A stretch of 64,000 nucleotides of DNA. Source: Bacillota bacterium. Its GTDB lineage: Bacteria > Bacillota > Clostridia > Christensenellales > SZUA-584. The notes beneath the pieces were generated by a model. The model was given only the letters and a program-made list of their open reading frames with translations. It had not been told where the DNA came from and made no database searches. Shown here in pieces: positions 50,704 to 59,986 of the stretch. The stretch is from assembly GCA_023399095.1 (NCBI GenBank), contig JAEWQS010000006.1, positions 4,718 to 68,717 on the forward strand. The letters are read 5' to 3'. The stretch's first letter is position 1. Every line of letters starts with the position of its first letter. A program made the translations under genes and the position numbers.

Positions 50704-51690
50704 TTATTTTTCATATCCGCCCGGATGGCTGGTGTGCCAATTCCATGCAGATTCGATAATTTTGCCGATATCATCATTGTTCGGGCTCCAGCCGAGAACC
50801 TCTCTGGCCTTGCCGGAATCGGCCACAAGTCGCGCAGGGTCTCCCTCGCGTCTTGGTGCCATATCCACTCTGAAGTCTTTGCCTGTGACCTCTTTGACCT
50901 TGCTGATAACCTCCATCACGGAAAAACCGTTACCGCTGCCGAGGTTGAAGCTGCCTGAATGGCCGCCGTTCTTCAGGTATTCCAGTGCCAGTATGTGCGC
51001 GTCTGCTAAATCGGACACATGGATATAGTCTCGGATACAAGTGCCGTCAGGTGTGTCATAGTCCTGCCCGAACACCTTGATGCTTTCCCTTTTGCCCATT
51101 GCGGCCTGCAGAATGATAGGAATCAAGTGGGATTCCGGGTCATGATCTTCGCCTATTTGACCAGATTCGTGTGCTCCGGCCGCGTTAAAGTAACGCGGAG
51201 CAGCCCATTTGATACCGTAGGCTTCATCGCACCACCTCAGCATTTTCTCCACTGTCAGTTTTGTTTCACCATACGGATTAACAGGATTCTTTTCGCTGTC
51301 TTCCTTGATGGGTATCGACTTTGGATAGCCGTATACCGCGGCTGTAGATGAAAAGACGATATTTCTGACTTTATGTTTCTGCATGCTTTCCAGCATGCAG
51401 ATTACTGTGTATACGTTATTTCTGTAGAACGTCAGCGGATCCTTCATGCTAAGCCCTACTTCTATGTCTGCTGCAAAATGGATGACAGAATCGATGTCAT
51501 TTTCGGAAAACACACTGTCCATAAACGCTGCATTGCGGATATCGCCGATATACAGCTTGCCGCCCAGTACAGCCTGCTTGTGTCCCTTAACGAGGCTATC
51601 GACCACGACGACCTCCTGCCCTCTTTGCAGCAGCTCCGCCACCGTATGGCTGCCGATATATCCTGCGCCGCCTGCGACCATTATCGCCAT
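50704..51690 (-). CDS. galE: UDP-glucose 4-epimerase
   Basis: A 328-residue NAD-dependent epimerase interconverting UDP-galactose and UDP-glucose. Rossmann motif GGAGYIGSHTV, the catalytic Ser/Thr region VFSSTAAVYG, the YxxxK pair in NPYGETKLTVE, and PRYFNAAGAHESG are all present. It is the last gene of the Leloir operon and starts ten bases inside galK. Confidence 0.95.
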   Translation of the reverse strand: MAIMVAGGAGYIGSHTVAELLQRGQEVVVVDSLVKGHKQAVLGGKLYIGDIRNAAFMDSVFSENDIDSVIHFAADIEVGLSMKDPLTFYRNNVYTVICMLESMQKHKVRNIVFSSTAAVYGYPKSIPIKEDSEKNPVNPYGETKLTVEKMLRWCDEAYGIKWAAPRYFNAAGAHESGQIGEDHDPESHLIPIILQAAMGKRESIKVFGQDYDTPDGTCIRDYIHVSDLADAHILALEYLKNGGHSGSFNLGSGNGFSVMEVISKVKEVTGKDFRVDMAPRREGDPARLVADSGKAREVLGWSPNNDDIGKIIESAWNWHTSHPGGYEK

Positions 51691-52859
51691 TCTTCTACCT
51701 CCGTTGCACCTTGCCCCGCGTCCGATTGATAGAACGTCGGTTCATACCCTATTTGCTTAAAATATTCTTCTCTGACAATCAGTTTGAACGGCTCGACCAT
51801 GTTCTTTTTGACAATGCTGATGTTGCAGCCGCCAAAGCCCCCGCCCGTCATTCTTGAGCCGATCACTCCATCGGTTTTCATCGCAATGTCAAACACTGCA
51901 TCGAGCTCCTTGCCTGTTGCCTCATAGTCGTCCCTGATTGATATGTGCGCCTCTTTCAGCAGAGAACCGAATGTCATGATATCACCTTTTTGAAGAGATA
52001 TCAACGACATCAGCGTCCGCTTTTCCTCTGTCACGCAATGCCTCGCGCGCCTGTACAGTGTTTCATTATTGAAAAAGCCTTTATATGTTTCCAACTCCGT
52101 TATGCCGATCTCACAAAGGTGCTTGTACTGCCCCCCGTGTACGTTGATGATCGAAAGCGCCTGATCGCACTCGCTGCGCCTTTGATTATACTGAGAGTCT
52201 GTCAGTTTGTGCGGCGCATTCGTGTTCGTGATGACAATGGTATATTCGCCAAGCTCCAACGGCACATATTGATAATCAAGCGTATCACAGTTCAGGAATA
52301 TCGCATGATCTTTCTTCCCTACCGCAGATATGAACTGATCCATGATGCCGCAGTTCATGCCCACATATTGATTTTCTGCCCTTTGGCACAACACAGCGAT
52401 ATCTTCCATCACAAGCTTCTCGGTTCCGCCCAGTTTAGCGAGGCAAACAGCCGTGGCGACTTCGATAGATGCGGACGATGAAAGGCCCGCGCCGTATGGC
52501 ACGTTGCCGTGATACAACAGATCACAGCCGATAAGCGGATACCCGTCCTGCTGCAGCATAAACGCCACGCCGCACTGGTAGTTGCCCCATTTCAGATTCT
52601 TGTAATTAATAAGATTATCCAATCGAGCGGAAACACGATCAGGAAGGTCTGTCACCGCCATATTGAGCACATCTTGGCCATTGGGACGTGCCACAATGAT
52701 ATTTTTTAAATCCAGCGCGACCGGAAAAACGTGCCCGCCGTTGTAATCGATATGTTCACCGATCAGGTTGATCCTGCCTGGCGCTTCAAATATCCGGATA
52801 CTTTCCTCGGTGCCACCAAATATTTTTATAAATTCTTCGACAAGAACAGAACACGTCAT
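51681..52859 (-). CDS. galK: Galactokinase
   Basis: A 392-residue GHMP kinase that phosphorylates galactose at C1. The galactokinase signature GRINLIGEHIDYNGGHVFP, the ATP loop VPYGAGLSSSASIEVA and C-terminal GSRMTGGGFGGCNISIV are intact. Its ATG overlaps the galT stop (ATGA). Confidence 0.96.
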   Translation of the reverse strand: MTCSVLVEEFIKIFGGTEESIRIFEAPGRINLIGEHIDYNGGHVFPVALDLKNIIVARPNGQDVLNMAVTDLPDRVSARLDNLINYKNLKWGNYQCGVAFMLQQDGYPLIGCDLLYHGNVPYGAGLSSSASIEVATAVCLAKLGGTEKLVMEDIAVLCQRAENQYVGMNCGIMDQFISAVGKKDHAIFLNCDTLDYQYVPLELGEYTIVITNTNAPHKLTDSQYNQRRSECDQALSIINVHGGQYKHLCEIGITELETYKGFFNNETLYRRARHCVTEEKRTLMSLISLQKGDIMTFGSLLKEAHISIRDDYEATGKELDAVFDIAMKTDGVIGSRMTGGGFGGCNISIVKKNMVEPFKLIVREEYFKQIGYEPTFYQSDAGQGATEVEEWR

Positions 52860-53830
52860 ACATCGGCCCTCGTAATATATTTTTGATATGCTTCTCTCAA
52901 TTCCACAGCCTTTTCTTCGGGCGCTGTGGGATTACAGTGCGCGCCGGCACCCGTTTCACTAGACGCGAGGAACTGCTGCTTTTCCTTGGAACGCATAGGC
53001 GGAAAGAACTCGATATGGAAATGGAAGCCCTCGATGTCGCTCGTGTTGACGGGTGCGTTGTACATACACATCATATATGGGAACGGCATATCAAAGAGGC
53101 TGTCGTACATTCCCACCGTGTCTCTTACAGTTCGTGCGAGCGCGATTTTCTCCTCGTCGCTGAAATCTGTGATAAACTTTTTATGTGTCTTGGAAATAAT
53201 CTGTGTACCGTATGCGAACTCCGCAAAGAACGGAATGATTACGCTAAAATGTTCGTCCTCAAAAATGACACGCTGTTTGAACGCCTGCTCGGCTTTTAGC
53301 CAATCGCAGAAAAGACATTTGCCTGTTTCCGCGAGATATTTTTTCGCGCTGTCAAACTTCAACTCAACCTTTTTGGGCATAAAGGGATAGGCGTATATTT
53401 GGCCGTGCGGATGCGGCATAGTGACGCCCACAACATCGCCCCGGTTTTCAAATATCATGATGTACTTTGATTTTTCGTATTTGGACAGCGCGTCAAACCG
53501 TTCGCACCAAAGCTCGACCAATCTTCTCACATGCTCTGTGGAAAGCTGCGGCAGTGTGATATTGTGCTCGGGTGAGTATAATATCACTTCACATTTTCCA
53601 TATGACTTTTCAGTTTTGAAAAAATCGGATGCCACATCATCGGGCTCCGGCGGGTTCATTGAGAGAGCCGGAAAGTCGTTATCGTACTTGAGCACATCAA
53701 ATTTGTCCGGCACTCTGCCCGAGCCCGGGCAAAAAGGGCACCAATCTTTTGGCATTTGCGGTCTGTTCTGCCTTGCGGACGCCACCATGATCCAATCGTT
53801 TTTAAACGGGTTAAATCTTAATTCTGCCAT
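52856..53830 (-). CDS. galT: Galactose-1-phosphate uridylyltransferase
   Basis: A 324-residue class I GalT that swaps UMP between UDP-glucose and galactose-1-phosphate. The catalytic motif is MPHPHGQIYAYP; the zinc site includes CPFCPGS and the C-terminal FHFHIEFFPP supplies further His residues. It is first in the operon galT-galK-galE. No galactose transporter or regulator is adjacent. Confidence 0.95.
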   Translation of the reverse strand: MAELRFNPFKNDWIMVASARQNRPQMPKDWCPFCPGSGRVPDKFDVLKYDNDFPALSMNPPEPDDVASDFFKTEKSYGKCEVILYSPEHNITLPQLSTEHVRRLVELWCERFDALSKYEKSKYIMIFENRGDVVGVTMPHPHGQIYAYPFMPKKVELKFDSAKKYLAETGKCLFCDWLKAEQAFKQRVIFEDEHFSVIIPFFAEFAYGTQIISKTHKKFITDFSDEEKIALARTVRDTVGMYDSLFDMPFPYMMCMYNAPVNTSDIEGFHFHIEFFPPMRSKEKQQFLASSETGAGAHCNPTAPEEKAVELREAYQKYITRADV

Positions 53831-53970
53831 TTTAGACCTCTTATAATGTGGTTATTTTGAGATATATACTATCCTAATGGAAATGTTGGCTAAAATCAAT
53901 ATTAAATATAGAGTATCGTAAAAAAACGCAACGAAGCGTACATAAACGAAAGCAAACCCGTTTAGAGACT

Positions 53971-54459
53971 TTAAAAGTAAACAAGCTGTGCATTGATTGT
54001 ATGATAACATTCTATTATACCCAATGAGTATTGCTTATTACGCCGTTTGTCTGTGGGCGAACCAGGATTGAATAGCAATATCTGATCATGATACGCGCAA
54101 TATGGGATATGGCTGTGACCAAAAATGATGCAATCCACAGGATCATCATTGAAACAAGCAACAGCCCTTCCTAATGTATTGCCTTTGCTGCCGTGTCCAT
54201 GAAAAATACCGAATCGAAAACGGCGAAAGCTTACTATTTTCGTCTCACCCAGTTGTTCTCTTACCTCAAGCGGGTCAACATTACCTGCAACGACAGTCAC
54301 GGGAGCCAGTGTTTCTAGTTTGTGGATGACGCTAAGGCTTACAATATCACCGGCGTGAATAATATGATCCACATCTTTGAACTTATCAATCAAAAACTCG
54401 GGGAGTTCTTTTGCTTTGCTCGGGATATGTGTATCTGCCAGCACACCGATTTTTATCAT
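53971..54459 (-). CDS. YfcE-type phosphodiesterase
   Basis: A 162-residue calcineurin-like metallophosphoesterase of the YfcE/MJ0936 group. Metal-binding motifs are GVLADTHIP, IHAGDI, VAGNVDP, IFHGHG and IFGHSHIP. Characterised relatives cleave phosphodiester model substrates and the biological substrate is unknown. Its ATG directly follows the hslO stop. Confidence 0.9.
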   Translation of the reverse strand: MIKIGVLADTHIPSKAKELPEFLIDKFKDVDHIIHAGDIVSLSVIHKLETLAPVTVVAGNVDPLEVREQLGETKIVSFRRFRFGIFHGHGSKGNTLGRAVACFNDDPVDCIIFGHSHIPYCAYHDQILLFNPGSPTDKRRNKQYSLGIIECYHTINAQLVYF

Positions 54460-55299
54460 CTACATCAACAGGCTGCGAATCTCGTCTGCGCCAAAGACGT
54501 AACTTTTTCCGCATTTATTGCATCTCACTTCAATATCTTGATTCTCTTTAAGTGTCCACTCCAGATCGCTGTTACCAAGGCCAAGCAGCATTTCCAGAAT
54601 CATTTCCTTACTGCAGGTGCACATCAGCCGGACAGGAAACTGTTCCACAACGTCAGTATCATAAAACATCGTCTCAAGTATCTTTTCTGATGAATTTGTT
54701 GGATCGGCAAACGTATTCGCGTGTGATTCAATGCATTTATCCCATTCGTCTATCAAAGAATTTTCTGCAAATGGCAGCGCTTGTACCAGCACACCGCGGC
54801 TTAGCCTAACCATGGAATTCTGTACATTTTGAAAATATCGATATGTTGCCTTCGTTTGTTCACTCTGCGAGAAATAATGGGCCAGATTATTTGAGATATT
54901 GCTATCTATAATTTCAACAATTCCGGTAAAAGTGGTACCTCGTCCATTATCCTGGATAATTTTCAAAAATCCGTTATTGCCAATCATTTGTTCAAGATCA
55001 GCAAATTCTTTCTCGCGAAAATCATCTGAGGCATAGCCTTGTATATTGCCGTTGGCATCCGCGCCGCAAATCAAAAACACCGAACTGTCTGAGGTTTCAA
55101 GTTTTATAGATATCTGTTTTGCATTTGTCATTATGCCGCGCAGAATACAACAAAACGTCATGACTGTATAAAACACCTCGGAAGCAACGGCGCTGTTAAA
55201 ATAATGAACTTCAAGAGCATTTAGCAGCAAAGTGTTATCGACAAGATAGATTCGTGCCTGCTTATCTTTTGTCAGCAATTTGTATAAGAACGTATCCAA
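54460..55299 (-). CDS. hslO: Hsp33 redox-regulated chaperone
   Basis: A 279-residue chaperone that is activated by oxidation. The zinc-binding, redox-switch cysteines are C-terminal: MCTCSKE and CNKCGKSY (CxC - CxxC). The N-terminal domain has ASEVFYTVMTFCCILRG where relatives carry their substrate-binding core. It starts at TTG 55299 after GGAGG. It lies next to trxB on the same strand, and both deal with thiol oxidation. Confidence 0.92.
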   Translation of the reverse strand: MDTFLYKLLTKDKQARIYLVDNTLLLNALEVHYFNSAVASEVFYTVMTFCCILRGIMTNAKQISIKLETSDSSVFLICGADANGNIQGYASDDFREKEFADLEQMIGNNGFLKIIQDNGRGTTFTGIVEIIDSNISNNLAHYFSQSEQTKATYRYFQNVQNSMVRLSRGVLVQALPFAENSLIDEWDKCIESHANTFADPTNSSEKILETMFYDTDVVEQFPVRLMCTCSKEMILEMLLGLGNSDLEWTLKENQDIEVRCNKCGKSYVFGADEIRSLLM

Positions 55300-55335
55300 A
55301 CTTTAAGTGCCTCCATTTTTATCAATTCACGCAAA

Positions 55336-56199
55336 TTACTGCTTTTGTTTTCGTACGTACTTGATAACCTCCATGCCCGCCTTGGCTCCTTGATACACCG
55401 CTTTTGCAATCTGCATCATACCGCCTGTACAGTCGCCCGCTGCATAGAGCCCGGGAATATTGGTGGCCATGTTTTCATCAACAACGATCTTCAAGCCCTC
55501 GGTTTCAGCGCCAAGTTTCTTTGCAAGATCACTGCTGCCAGCCACACCGATTGCCACAAATACACCGGCTACGTCTAGAGAACTTCCATCCAAAAATTTG
55601 ACACTGCTTAATGTCTCATCACCTTCAAAGGATGCTATTTCTGTCTCAATAACCTGAATCTCTTTTGGAATCTGCGGAATAGCTCGTACTCCGTTTGTCA
55701 GCAACGTGACTGATTTCACGATTGGAAGCAGCTCCATTGCCTCATGGAGTGCGTATTCACAGCATCCAAGCACCGCGACATCTTTGCCCTTATAGAAAAA
55801 AGCATCACAAATTGCGCAATAGCTGATTCCTTGCCCCTCAAACCGGGTAAACCCCTCGATTTTCGGCGCTGTTCGGTTAGAGCCTGTGGCAATGATCACG
55901 CTTTGCCCCTTATATTCATTGTTATTTGTTTTGACAATGAAGCCATCCTCGTAACCGATATTGACAACCTGGTCACTTATGATTTGCGCGCCAACTCTTT
56001 GGGCCTGCGAAATACCGTCAGCAATAAGCTTTTCACCAGATACCGGAGTCGCAAATCCGTAATAGTTCTCAATCTTATCGGCTTTTGATAATGCGCCGCT
56101 GCTCTCCGAAATAATCAACGTTTGGAGCCTTGCGCGTGATGTATAGATGCCTGCAGATATCCCCGCCGGTCCAGTACCTATAATGATCACATCATTCAT
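55336..56199 (-). CDS. trxB: Thioredoxin-disulfide reductase-like flavoprotein
   Basis: A 287-residue FAD/NAD(P)H enzyme of the thioredoxin reductase family. FAD motif IIGTGPAGISAGIYTSR, redox-active cysteines in CAICDAFFY (CxxC), nucleotide motif VAVLGCCEYALHEAM (the second Gly region is altered from GGGDSA) and the C-terminal LYAAGDCTGG. The altered nucleotide motif may point to an unusual electron donor, as in clostridial ferredoxin-linked reductases. It is upstream of hslO on the same strand. Confidence 0.88.
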   Translation of the reverse strand: MNDVIIIGTGPAGISAGIYTSRARLQTLIISESSGALSKADKIENYYGFATPVSGEKLIADGISQAQRVGAQIISDQVVNIGYEDGFIVKTNNNEYKGQSVIIATGSNRTAPKIEGFTRFEGQGISYCAICDAFFYKGKDVAVLGCCEYALHEAMELLPIVKSVTLLTNGVRAIPQIPKEIQVIETEIASFEGDETLSSVKFLDGSSLDVAGVFVAIGVAGSSDLAKKLGAETEGLKIVVDENMATNIPGLYAAGDCTGGMMQIAKAVYQGAKAGMEVIKYVRKQKQ

Positions 56200-56530
56200 C
56201 GTTTTTCCCCTTCTATTATCTTTAGTTTTTCCGTCATCCGATTTCTACTTCTTCATTATTTTCGTTCATAAAACATCAGCATATCCATAATAATCAAACT
56301 TTGCTACACAGTATAGCTTTCTTATTGGAAGTATGCAACAAAATACAAATAAATAACCTTTTGCTGTTCACAAAAGTCACAATACGAGATTGTGGTCTTT
56401 ATCTTTGTTTAATATGAGAAAAAAGTCAGTAACGTCTTAGAGCCTTCAATCGCATTGCAATATTTTTTACTATAAATGTTGAATAGATATCGTTTGCTCA
56501 CAGATAATATTAAAAAAAGGAGGTAAAAAT
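56200..56530. other. Intergenic region between trxB and ykuS
   Basis: A 331-base AT-rich gap with no gene. It holds the divergent leaders of trxB (minus) and ykuS (plus) and a short dyad at 56378-56394. Confidence 0.6.
56378..56394. repeat. Short inverted repeat upstream of trxB
   Basis: CACAAT (56378-56383) and ATTGTG (56389-56394) flank ACGAG. It could be an operator for a divergent promoter pair. Confidence 0.35.
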
Positions 56531-56782
56531 ATGAATGGTAAAGTTGCAATAGAGCTGGGCCTCACCAACGTTAAAAGCTATCTGAATGAAAAGGGCTATT
56601 CTGTGGAGGACATAAATTTCGGTGATGTTTCTAAAGACCTTCAGAATTATGATGCAATCGTGGTGACAGGACAGAACTCAAATTTCCTAGGATATGAAGA
56701 AACCCAAACCAAAGCAGTTGTAATCAAAGCAGATGGGTTAACACCAGAGCAAGTAGAAAACGAGCTTAATCAGATAAAATAA
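56531..56782 (+). CDS. UPF0180/YkuS family protein
   Basis: An 83-residue protein with the YkuS-family pattern IELGLTNVKSYLNEKGY and YDAIVVTGQNSNFLGYEET. Its function is not known. AAAGGAGGT precedes the ATG. Confidence 0.82.
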   Translation: MNGKVAIELGLTNVKSYLNEKGYSVEDINFGDVSKDLQNYDAIVVTGQNSNFLGYEETQTKAVVIKADGLTPEQVENELNQIK

Positions 56783-56804
56783 TCGTTTTTTTATTAAGAT
56801 TGAT

Positions 56805-56843
56805 AAGGCCACCCTGTTTAGTTAAATCAACAGGATGGCCTTG
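56805..56843 (+). terminator. Stem-loop between converging genes
   Basis: AAGGCCACCCTGTT and AACAGGATGGCCTT form a long stem with one mismatch. The T tail is short on the plus strand, and a shared role with the converging lipoprotein gene is likely. Confidence 0.65.
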
Positions 56844-56876
56844 TTATTATGCAGCGAAATTCTTTTAGCGCATCAA

Positions 56877-57605
56877 TTATTCTCCTTGAATGCGTTTTAG
56901 GTTACTTATGGCCAATTCACCAGCTTTTTTGAGAGCTTCTTCTGCTTTAGTGGGATCAGAGCAACTCATCAGAATGACAATACAATGCTCACCTGATAGT
57001 ATGCTTATCCCCTGCGCTGAAATGAAAATGTCGTCTCCTATACGCCCAGTCAGTGCGGTGTTTGGATCAGAAAAAAGCTTCTTAAGTCCTTCATATAGTG
57101 TTTTAGGAGACATTTCCTCCCCACCAGAGCCACCTGATCCTCCACCGGACTCCTTCTGTTGCCCGGATTCGGAGCCGCCGGATTCACCTGATTTCCCGGA
57201 CTCACCGGACCCGCCTGATTGCCCAGACTCTCCACTGCCTTGTTTTAACGCACTCTGTTGTATCAAACAAACTTGCAGATAGCTCTTGGAATCTGGTTTT
57301 TCCGGCGCATAAAAACTGGTACTCAGACCAAGCAGCGGATATTCTTCACTAACCCCGGCTTTTACCGATTCGCCGATCAGCGTTACAGCGTCTTCCTTGG
57401 ATATTAATTGCTCTGGCTTTATCTTCTTACTTTCGGAACCTCCAGAGCCTGATGCCTGCTTACTATCCGAACTATTGGCCTGAGGCGATTGCGAACTGCC
57501 AGGCTGAACTGTCGCAGAAGCGCCTTCAGATTCTCCACCTGAACAACCCGGCATTAATAAAATGATAGCTATTAATGTTAATATTAAACATAAAGTTTTC
57601 TTCAT
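56877..57605 (-). CDS. Lipoprotein with Gly/Ser/Glu-rich insert
   Basis: A 242-residue secreted lipoprotein (lipobox LMPGC). A Ser/Gly/Gln-rich spacer is followed by a small alpha/beta domain (EDAVTLIGESVKAGVSEEYPLLG, then LQVCLIQQSAL). The domain is interrupted at residues 124-162 by a low-complexity run of GES, GQS, GGS and GKS units, and resumes with LYEGLKKLFSDP and DDIFISAQGISIL. No known family is recognised. The insert looks like slippage-prone sequence. Confidence 0.72.
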   Translation of the reverse strand: MKKTLCLILTLIAIILLMPGCSGGESEGASATVQPGSSQSPQANSSDSKQASGSGGSESKKIKPEQLISKEDAVTLIGESVKAGVSEEYPLLGLSTSFYAPEKPDSKSYLQVCLIQQSALKQGSGESGQSGGSGESGKSGESGGSESGQQKESGGGSGGSGGEEMSPKTLYEGLKKLFSDPNTALTGRIGDDIFISAQGISILSGEHCIVILMSCSDPTKAEEALKKAGELAISNLKRIQGE

Positions 57606-57871
57606 ATTAGGGCCCTCTTTTCTTTGAAGATCTTTGTTTTAAGTTTGTCACAAAACCTGGATTATATACCTTTTTCCATTTCTAGCTGGACAATAAATAA
57701 ACGTGAAAAGCAGATATGCTTTTTGGATAGATGAATATGCAAGGGGAAATGTATATAGTTATCTATCGTTAATTAATTCTTATCCATAAGCATCCTGACC
57801 TCTAATAAAAAGAGCACAGAATCTCGTTAATTTGAATATGTATGATGTATAACATATTTTAGGTGGTCCGT

Positions 57872-58858
57872 ATGATAACTATGTATGCTTTATTAAGCAC
57901 TGTCAATGAAACCTCGGCACAGTCTGATAATATTTATAAAATATTGTTCTACTCCCTGCTGGGGCTTATCTTGCTATCAGCCATCGCAATCCTGATTTAT
58001 AAAAATTTAAGACAGCTCTCTCTGATATTTAAAAATGCACTTTCTTTGTTAAAAAGGTATACATCCAAAGCGTTCGTTAGTATAAAAGCATTGCTGACAG
58101 ACCCAATTGCTGGATTTGCGTATTCAAAAGAGCAGGATATATTCTTTTCAACCATAAATGCATGGCAGAGAAACTTTGGTTATAGCCGTTTATACGATGA
58201 AGCAGCGCCACATTTTGCTATGATTGTTGATAGTGAACCCGTATACTTCGAATACGATAACAAAAGGTGGCTTATTGAATTTTGGAAAGGCCAGTATGGT
58301 TTGACAACAGGATGTGAAGTCGGCATCTATAATACAAAACGACCCGAATTCAGCATCCCCGGTATTTTCAACGAAACCTTCTATGATTGTGCCCGCGATG
58401 AGGATATGCTATTTATCTCTTATACGTTCTATAAAAATGGACAGGAGCTATTCGCAAGAGAAGACAAACATTGGTGGCTTACCGGCTTCAAACTCGGTGA
58501 ATTCTCCCAGCCATCAGAGCTCTTTATGGAAATATCAATCACACTAAAAGACGAAGCGATGCTTGATGCCTTTATAGAAGGGATGAGCAACTTAGGGTAT
58601 ATGAATGATGAAATGGATGTAAGTGATAAAACAGTCCGATTTGTCTTCGGTGAACCGCACTCGACGCAACCGCATTCACGAACCAAAGAGCTTGAGGATT
58701 TCATGCAAAGTTACAACAAACAAAACTGCGATTTATTCAAAGAGTTAACCCAAGATTATAACGGTACTCCATCAAAGCTCATCGCACTCCGTAAGAAGGA
58801 TCCTTCTTTATACAACAGTGTTCTAAACTTCGGTGGGATAAAGAGGATTACCCGGTAG
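57872..58858 (+). CDS. DUF4474 family membrane-linked protein
   Basis: A 328-residue protein. One N-terminal membrane helix (FYSLLGLILLSAIAILIY) leads to a DUF4474 domain with FAYSKEQDIFFSTINAWQRNFGY, EPVYFEYDNKRWLIEFWKG and HWWLTGFKLGEFSQPSEL. Its role is unknown. ATG 57872 follows AGGTGG. A metallophosphoesterase starts 34 bases downstream on the same strand. Confidence 0.82.
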   Translation: MITMYALLSTVNETSAQSDNIYKILFYSLLGLILLSAIAILIYKNLRQLSLIFKNALSLLKRYTSKAFVSIKALLTDPIAGFAYSKEQDIFFSTINAWQRNFGYSRLYDEAAPHFAMIVDSEPVYFEYDNKRWLIEFWKGQYGLTTGCEVGIYNTKRPEFSIPGIFNETFYDCARDEDMLFISYTFYKNGQELFAREDKHWWLTGFKLGEFSQPSELFMEISITLKDEAMLDAFIEGMSNLGYMNDEMDVSDKTVRFVFGEPHSTQPHSRTKELEDFMQSYNKQNCDLFKELTQDYNGTPSKLIALRKKDPSLYNSVLNFGGIKRITR

Positions 58859-58892
58859 TACAGAATTGAGCAGTGGTCAAAGAGGAAAGAGT

Positions 58893-59789
58893 ATGTCCGA
58901 TTTAAAACGTCTCACAGAGATTTTCGATTCTGCCAAAATCATAGATTTTGACGATTCAACAAAAATCGTTATGATGAGCGATTGCCACAGAGGTGATGGA
59001 AGCTGGGCTGATGATCTGTCGCGGAATGAGAATATCTACTATTCCGCGCTGCAATATTATCTAAACAACGGTTACATATATTTCGAGCTGGGTGACGGCG
59101 ACGAGCTTTGGGAAAACAGAGAATTTTCTTTAATTACAGAGGCGCACAAGGATATTTTCCTGCTGCTACAAAAGTTTCACATGCATAAGCGGCTATATAT
59201 GATATACGGCAATCATGATATGGTAAAGAAGGTTAAAAAGTTTGTTGATAAAGAACTTAGCCTCTATTCCGGTCTTAATAGGAACGGGTCTATGTTAGAA
59301 AACATCACTCCATATGAAGCCTTGGTCCTGCGGCATTCACAGACGAGAAAGCATATATTTCTAATACATGGACATCAGGTGGATTTCCTTAACAATACAC
59401 TCTGGAAAGTCGCAAGATTTCTTGTTCGTCATCTTTGGCGGCATTTGGAATCCATGGGATTCAACGATCCAACAAGCCCAGCCAAAAACAACAGTAAGAA
59501 ATCATCAGTAGAGTCAATTCTGATAAAGTGGGCGCAGAAAGAAAAACATATGCTGATTGCCGGACATACCCACAGGCCAATGTTCCCAGATTTGGGCGAT
59601 CCTATGTATTTTAACGACGGAAGCTGTGTTCATCCCCGTTGTGTAACGTCTATCGAGATTACCGAGGGAAATATGGCTCTCGTTAAATGGTGTATCGGCA
59701 CCACGCAAGAGGGTATATTACACGTCAGAAAAGAAGTATTAGCCGGGCCTGAAAAAATACAGGACTTCTATTCGGCTATCGATGGATAA
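58893..59789 (+). CDS. Metallophosphoesterase
   Basis: A 298-residue calcineurin-like phosphoesterase. Metal motifs are MMSDCHRGDG, ELGDGDELWE (GD), YGNHDM, IHGHQVD and AGHTHRPMF. The arrangement recalls UDP-2,3-diacylglucosamine hydrolase-like enzymes, but a Gram-positive without lipid A would not use that substrate. ATG 58893 has AGAGGAAAG upstream. It probably forms a two-gene unit with DUF4474. Confidence 0.88.
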   Translation: MSDLKRLTEIFDSAKIIDFDDSTKIVMMSDCHRGDGSWADDLSRNENIYYSALQYYLNNGYIYFELGDGDELWENREFSLITEAHKDIFLLLQKFHMHKRLYMIYGNHDMVKKVKKFVDKELSLYSGLNRNGSMLENITPYEALVLRHSQTRKHIFLIHGHQVDFLNNTLWKVARFLVRHLWRHLESMGFNDPTSPAKNNSKKSSVESILIKWAQKEKHMLIAGHTHRPMFPDLGDPMYFNDGSCVHPRCVTSIEITEGNMALVKWCIGTTQEGILHVRKEVLAGPEKIQDFYSAIDG

Positions 59790-59986
59790 AAATCTTATTT
59801 ATTAATGCCCAATCGGGCAAAGCTCACCTTTGCTTATATAGCTACCGTAACACGGCAGGAAATTACATTCAAGGTCTTAGAGCGTAAGCATATTCTAACT
59901 TGTTAATATTGACGCATTATGTAAGTTGAATATATAATACTATCATAATTTGCTTATAATTGTTAATTATTCAAAGAGGTATTGAT

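Noticed and set aside
59817..59837. GCCC-AAT-CGGGC hairpin after the metallophosphoesterase gene as a terminator
   Set aside because: The stem is short and there is no T run after it.
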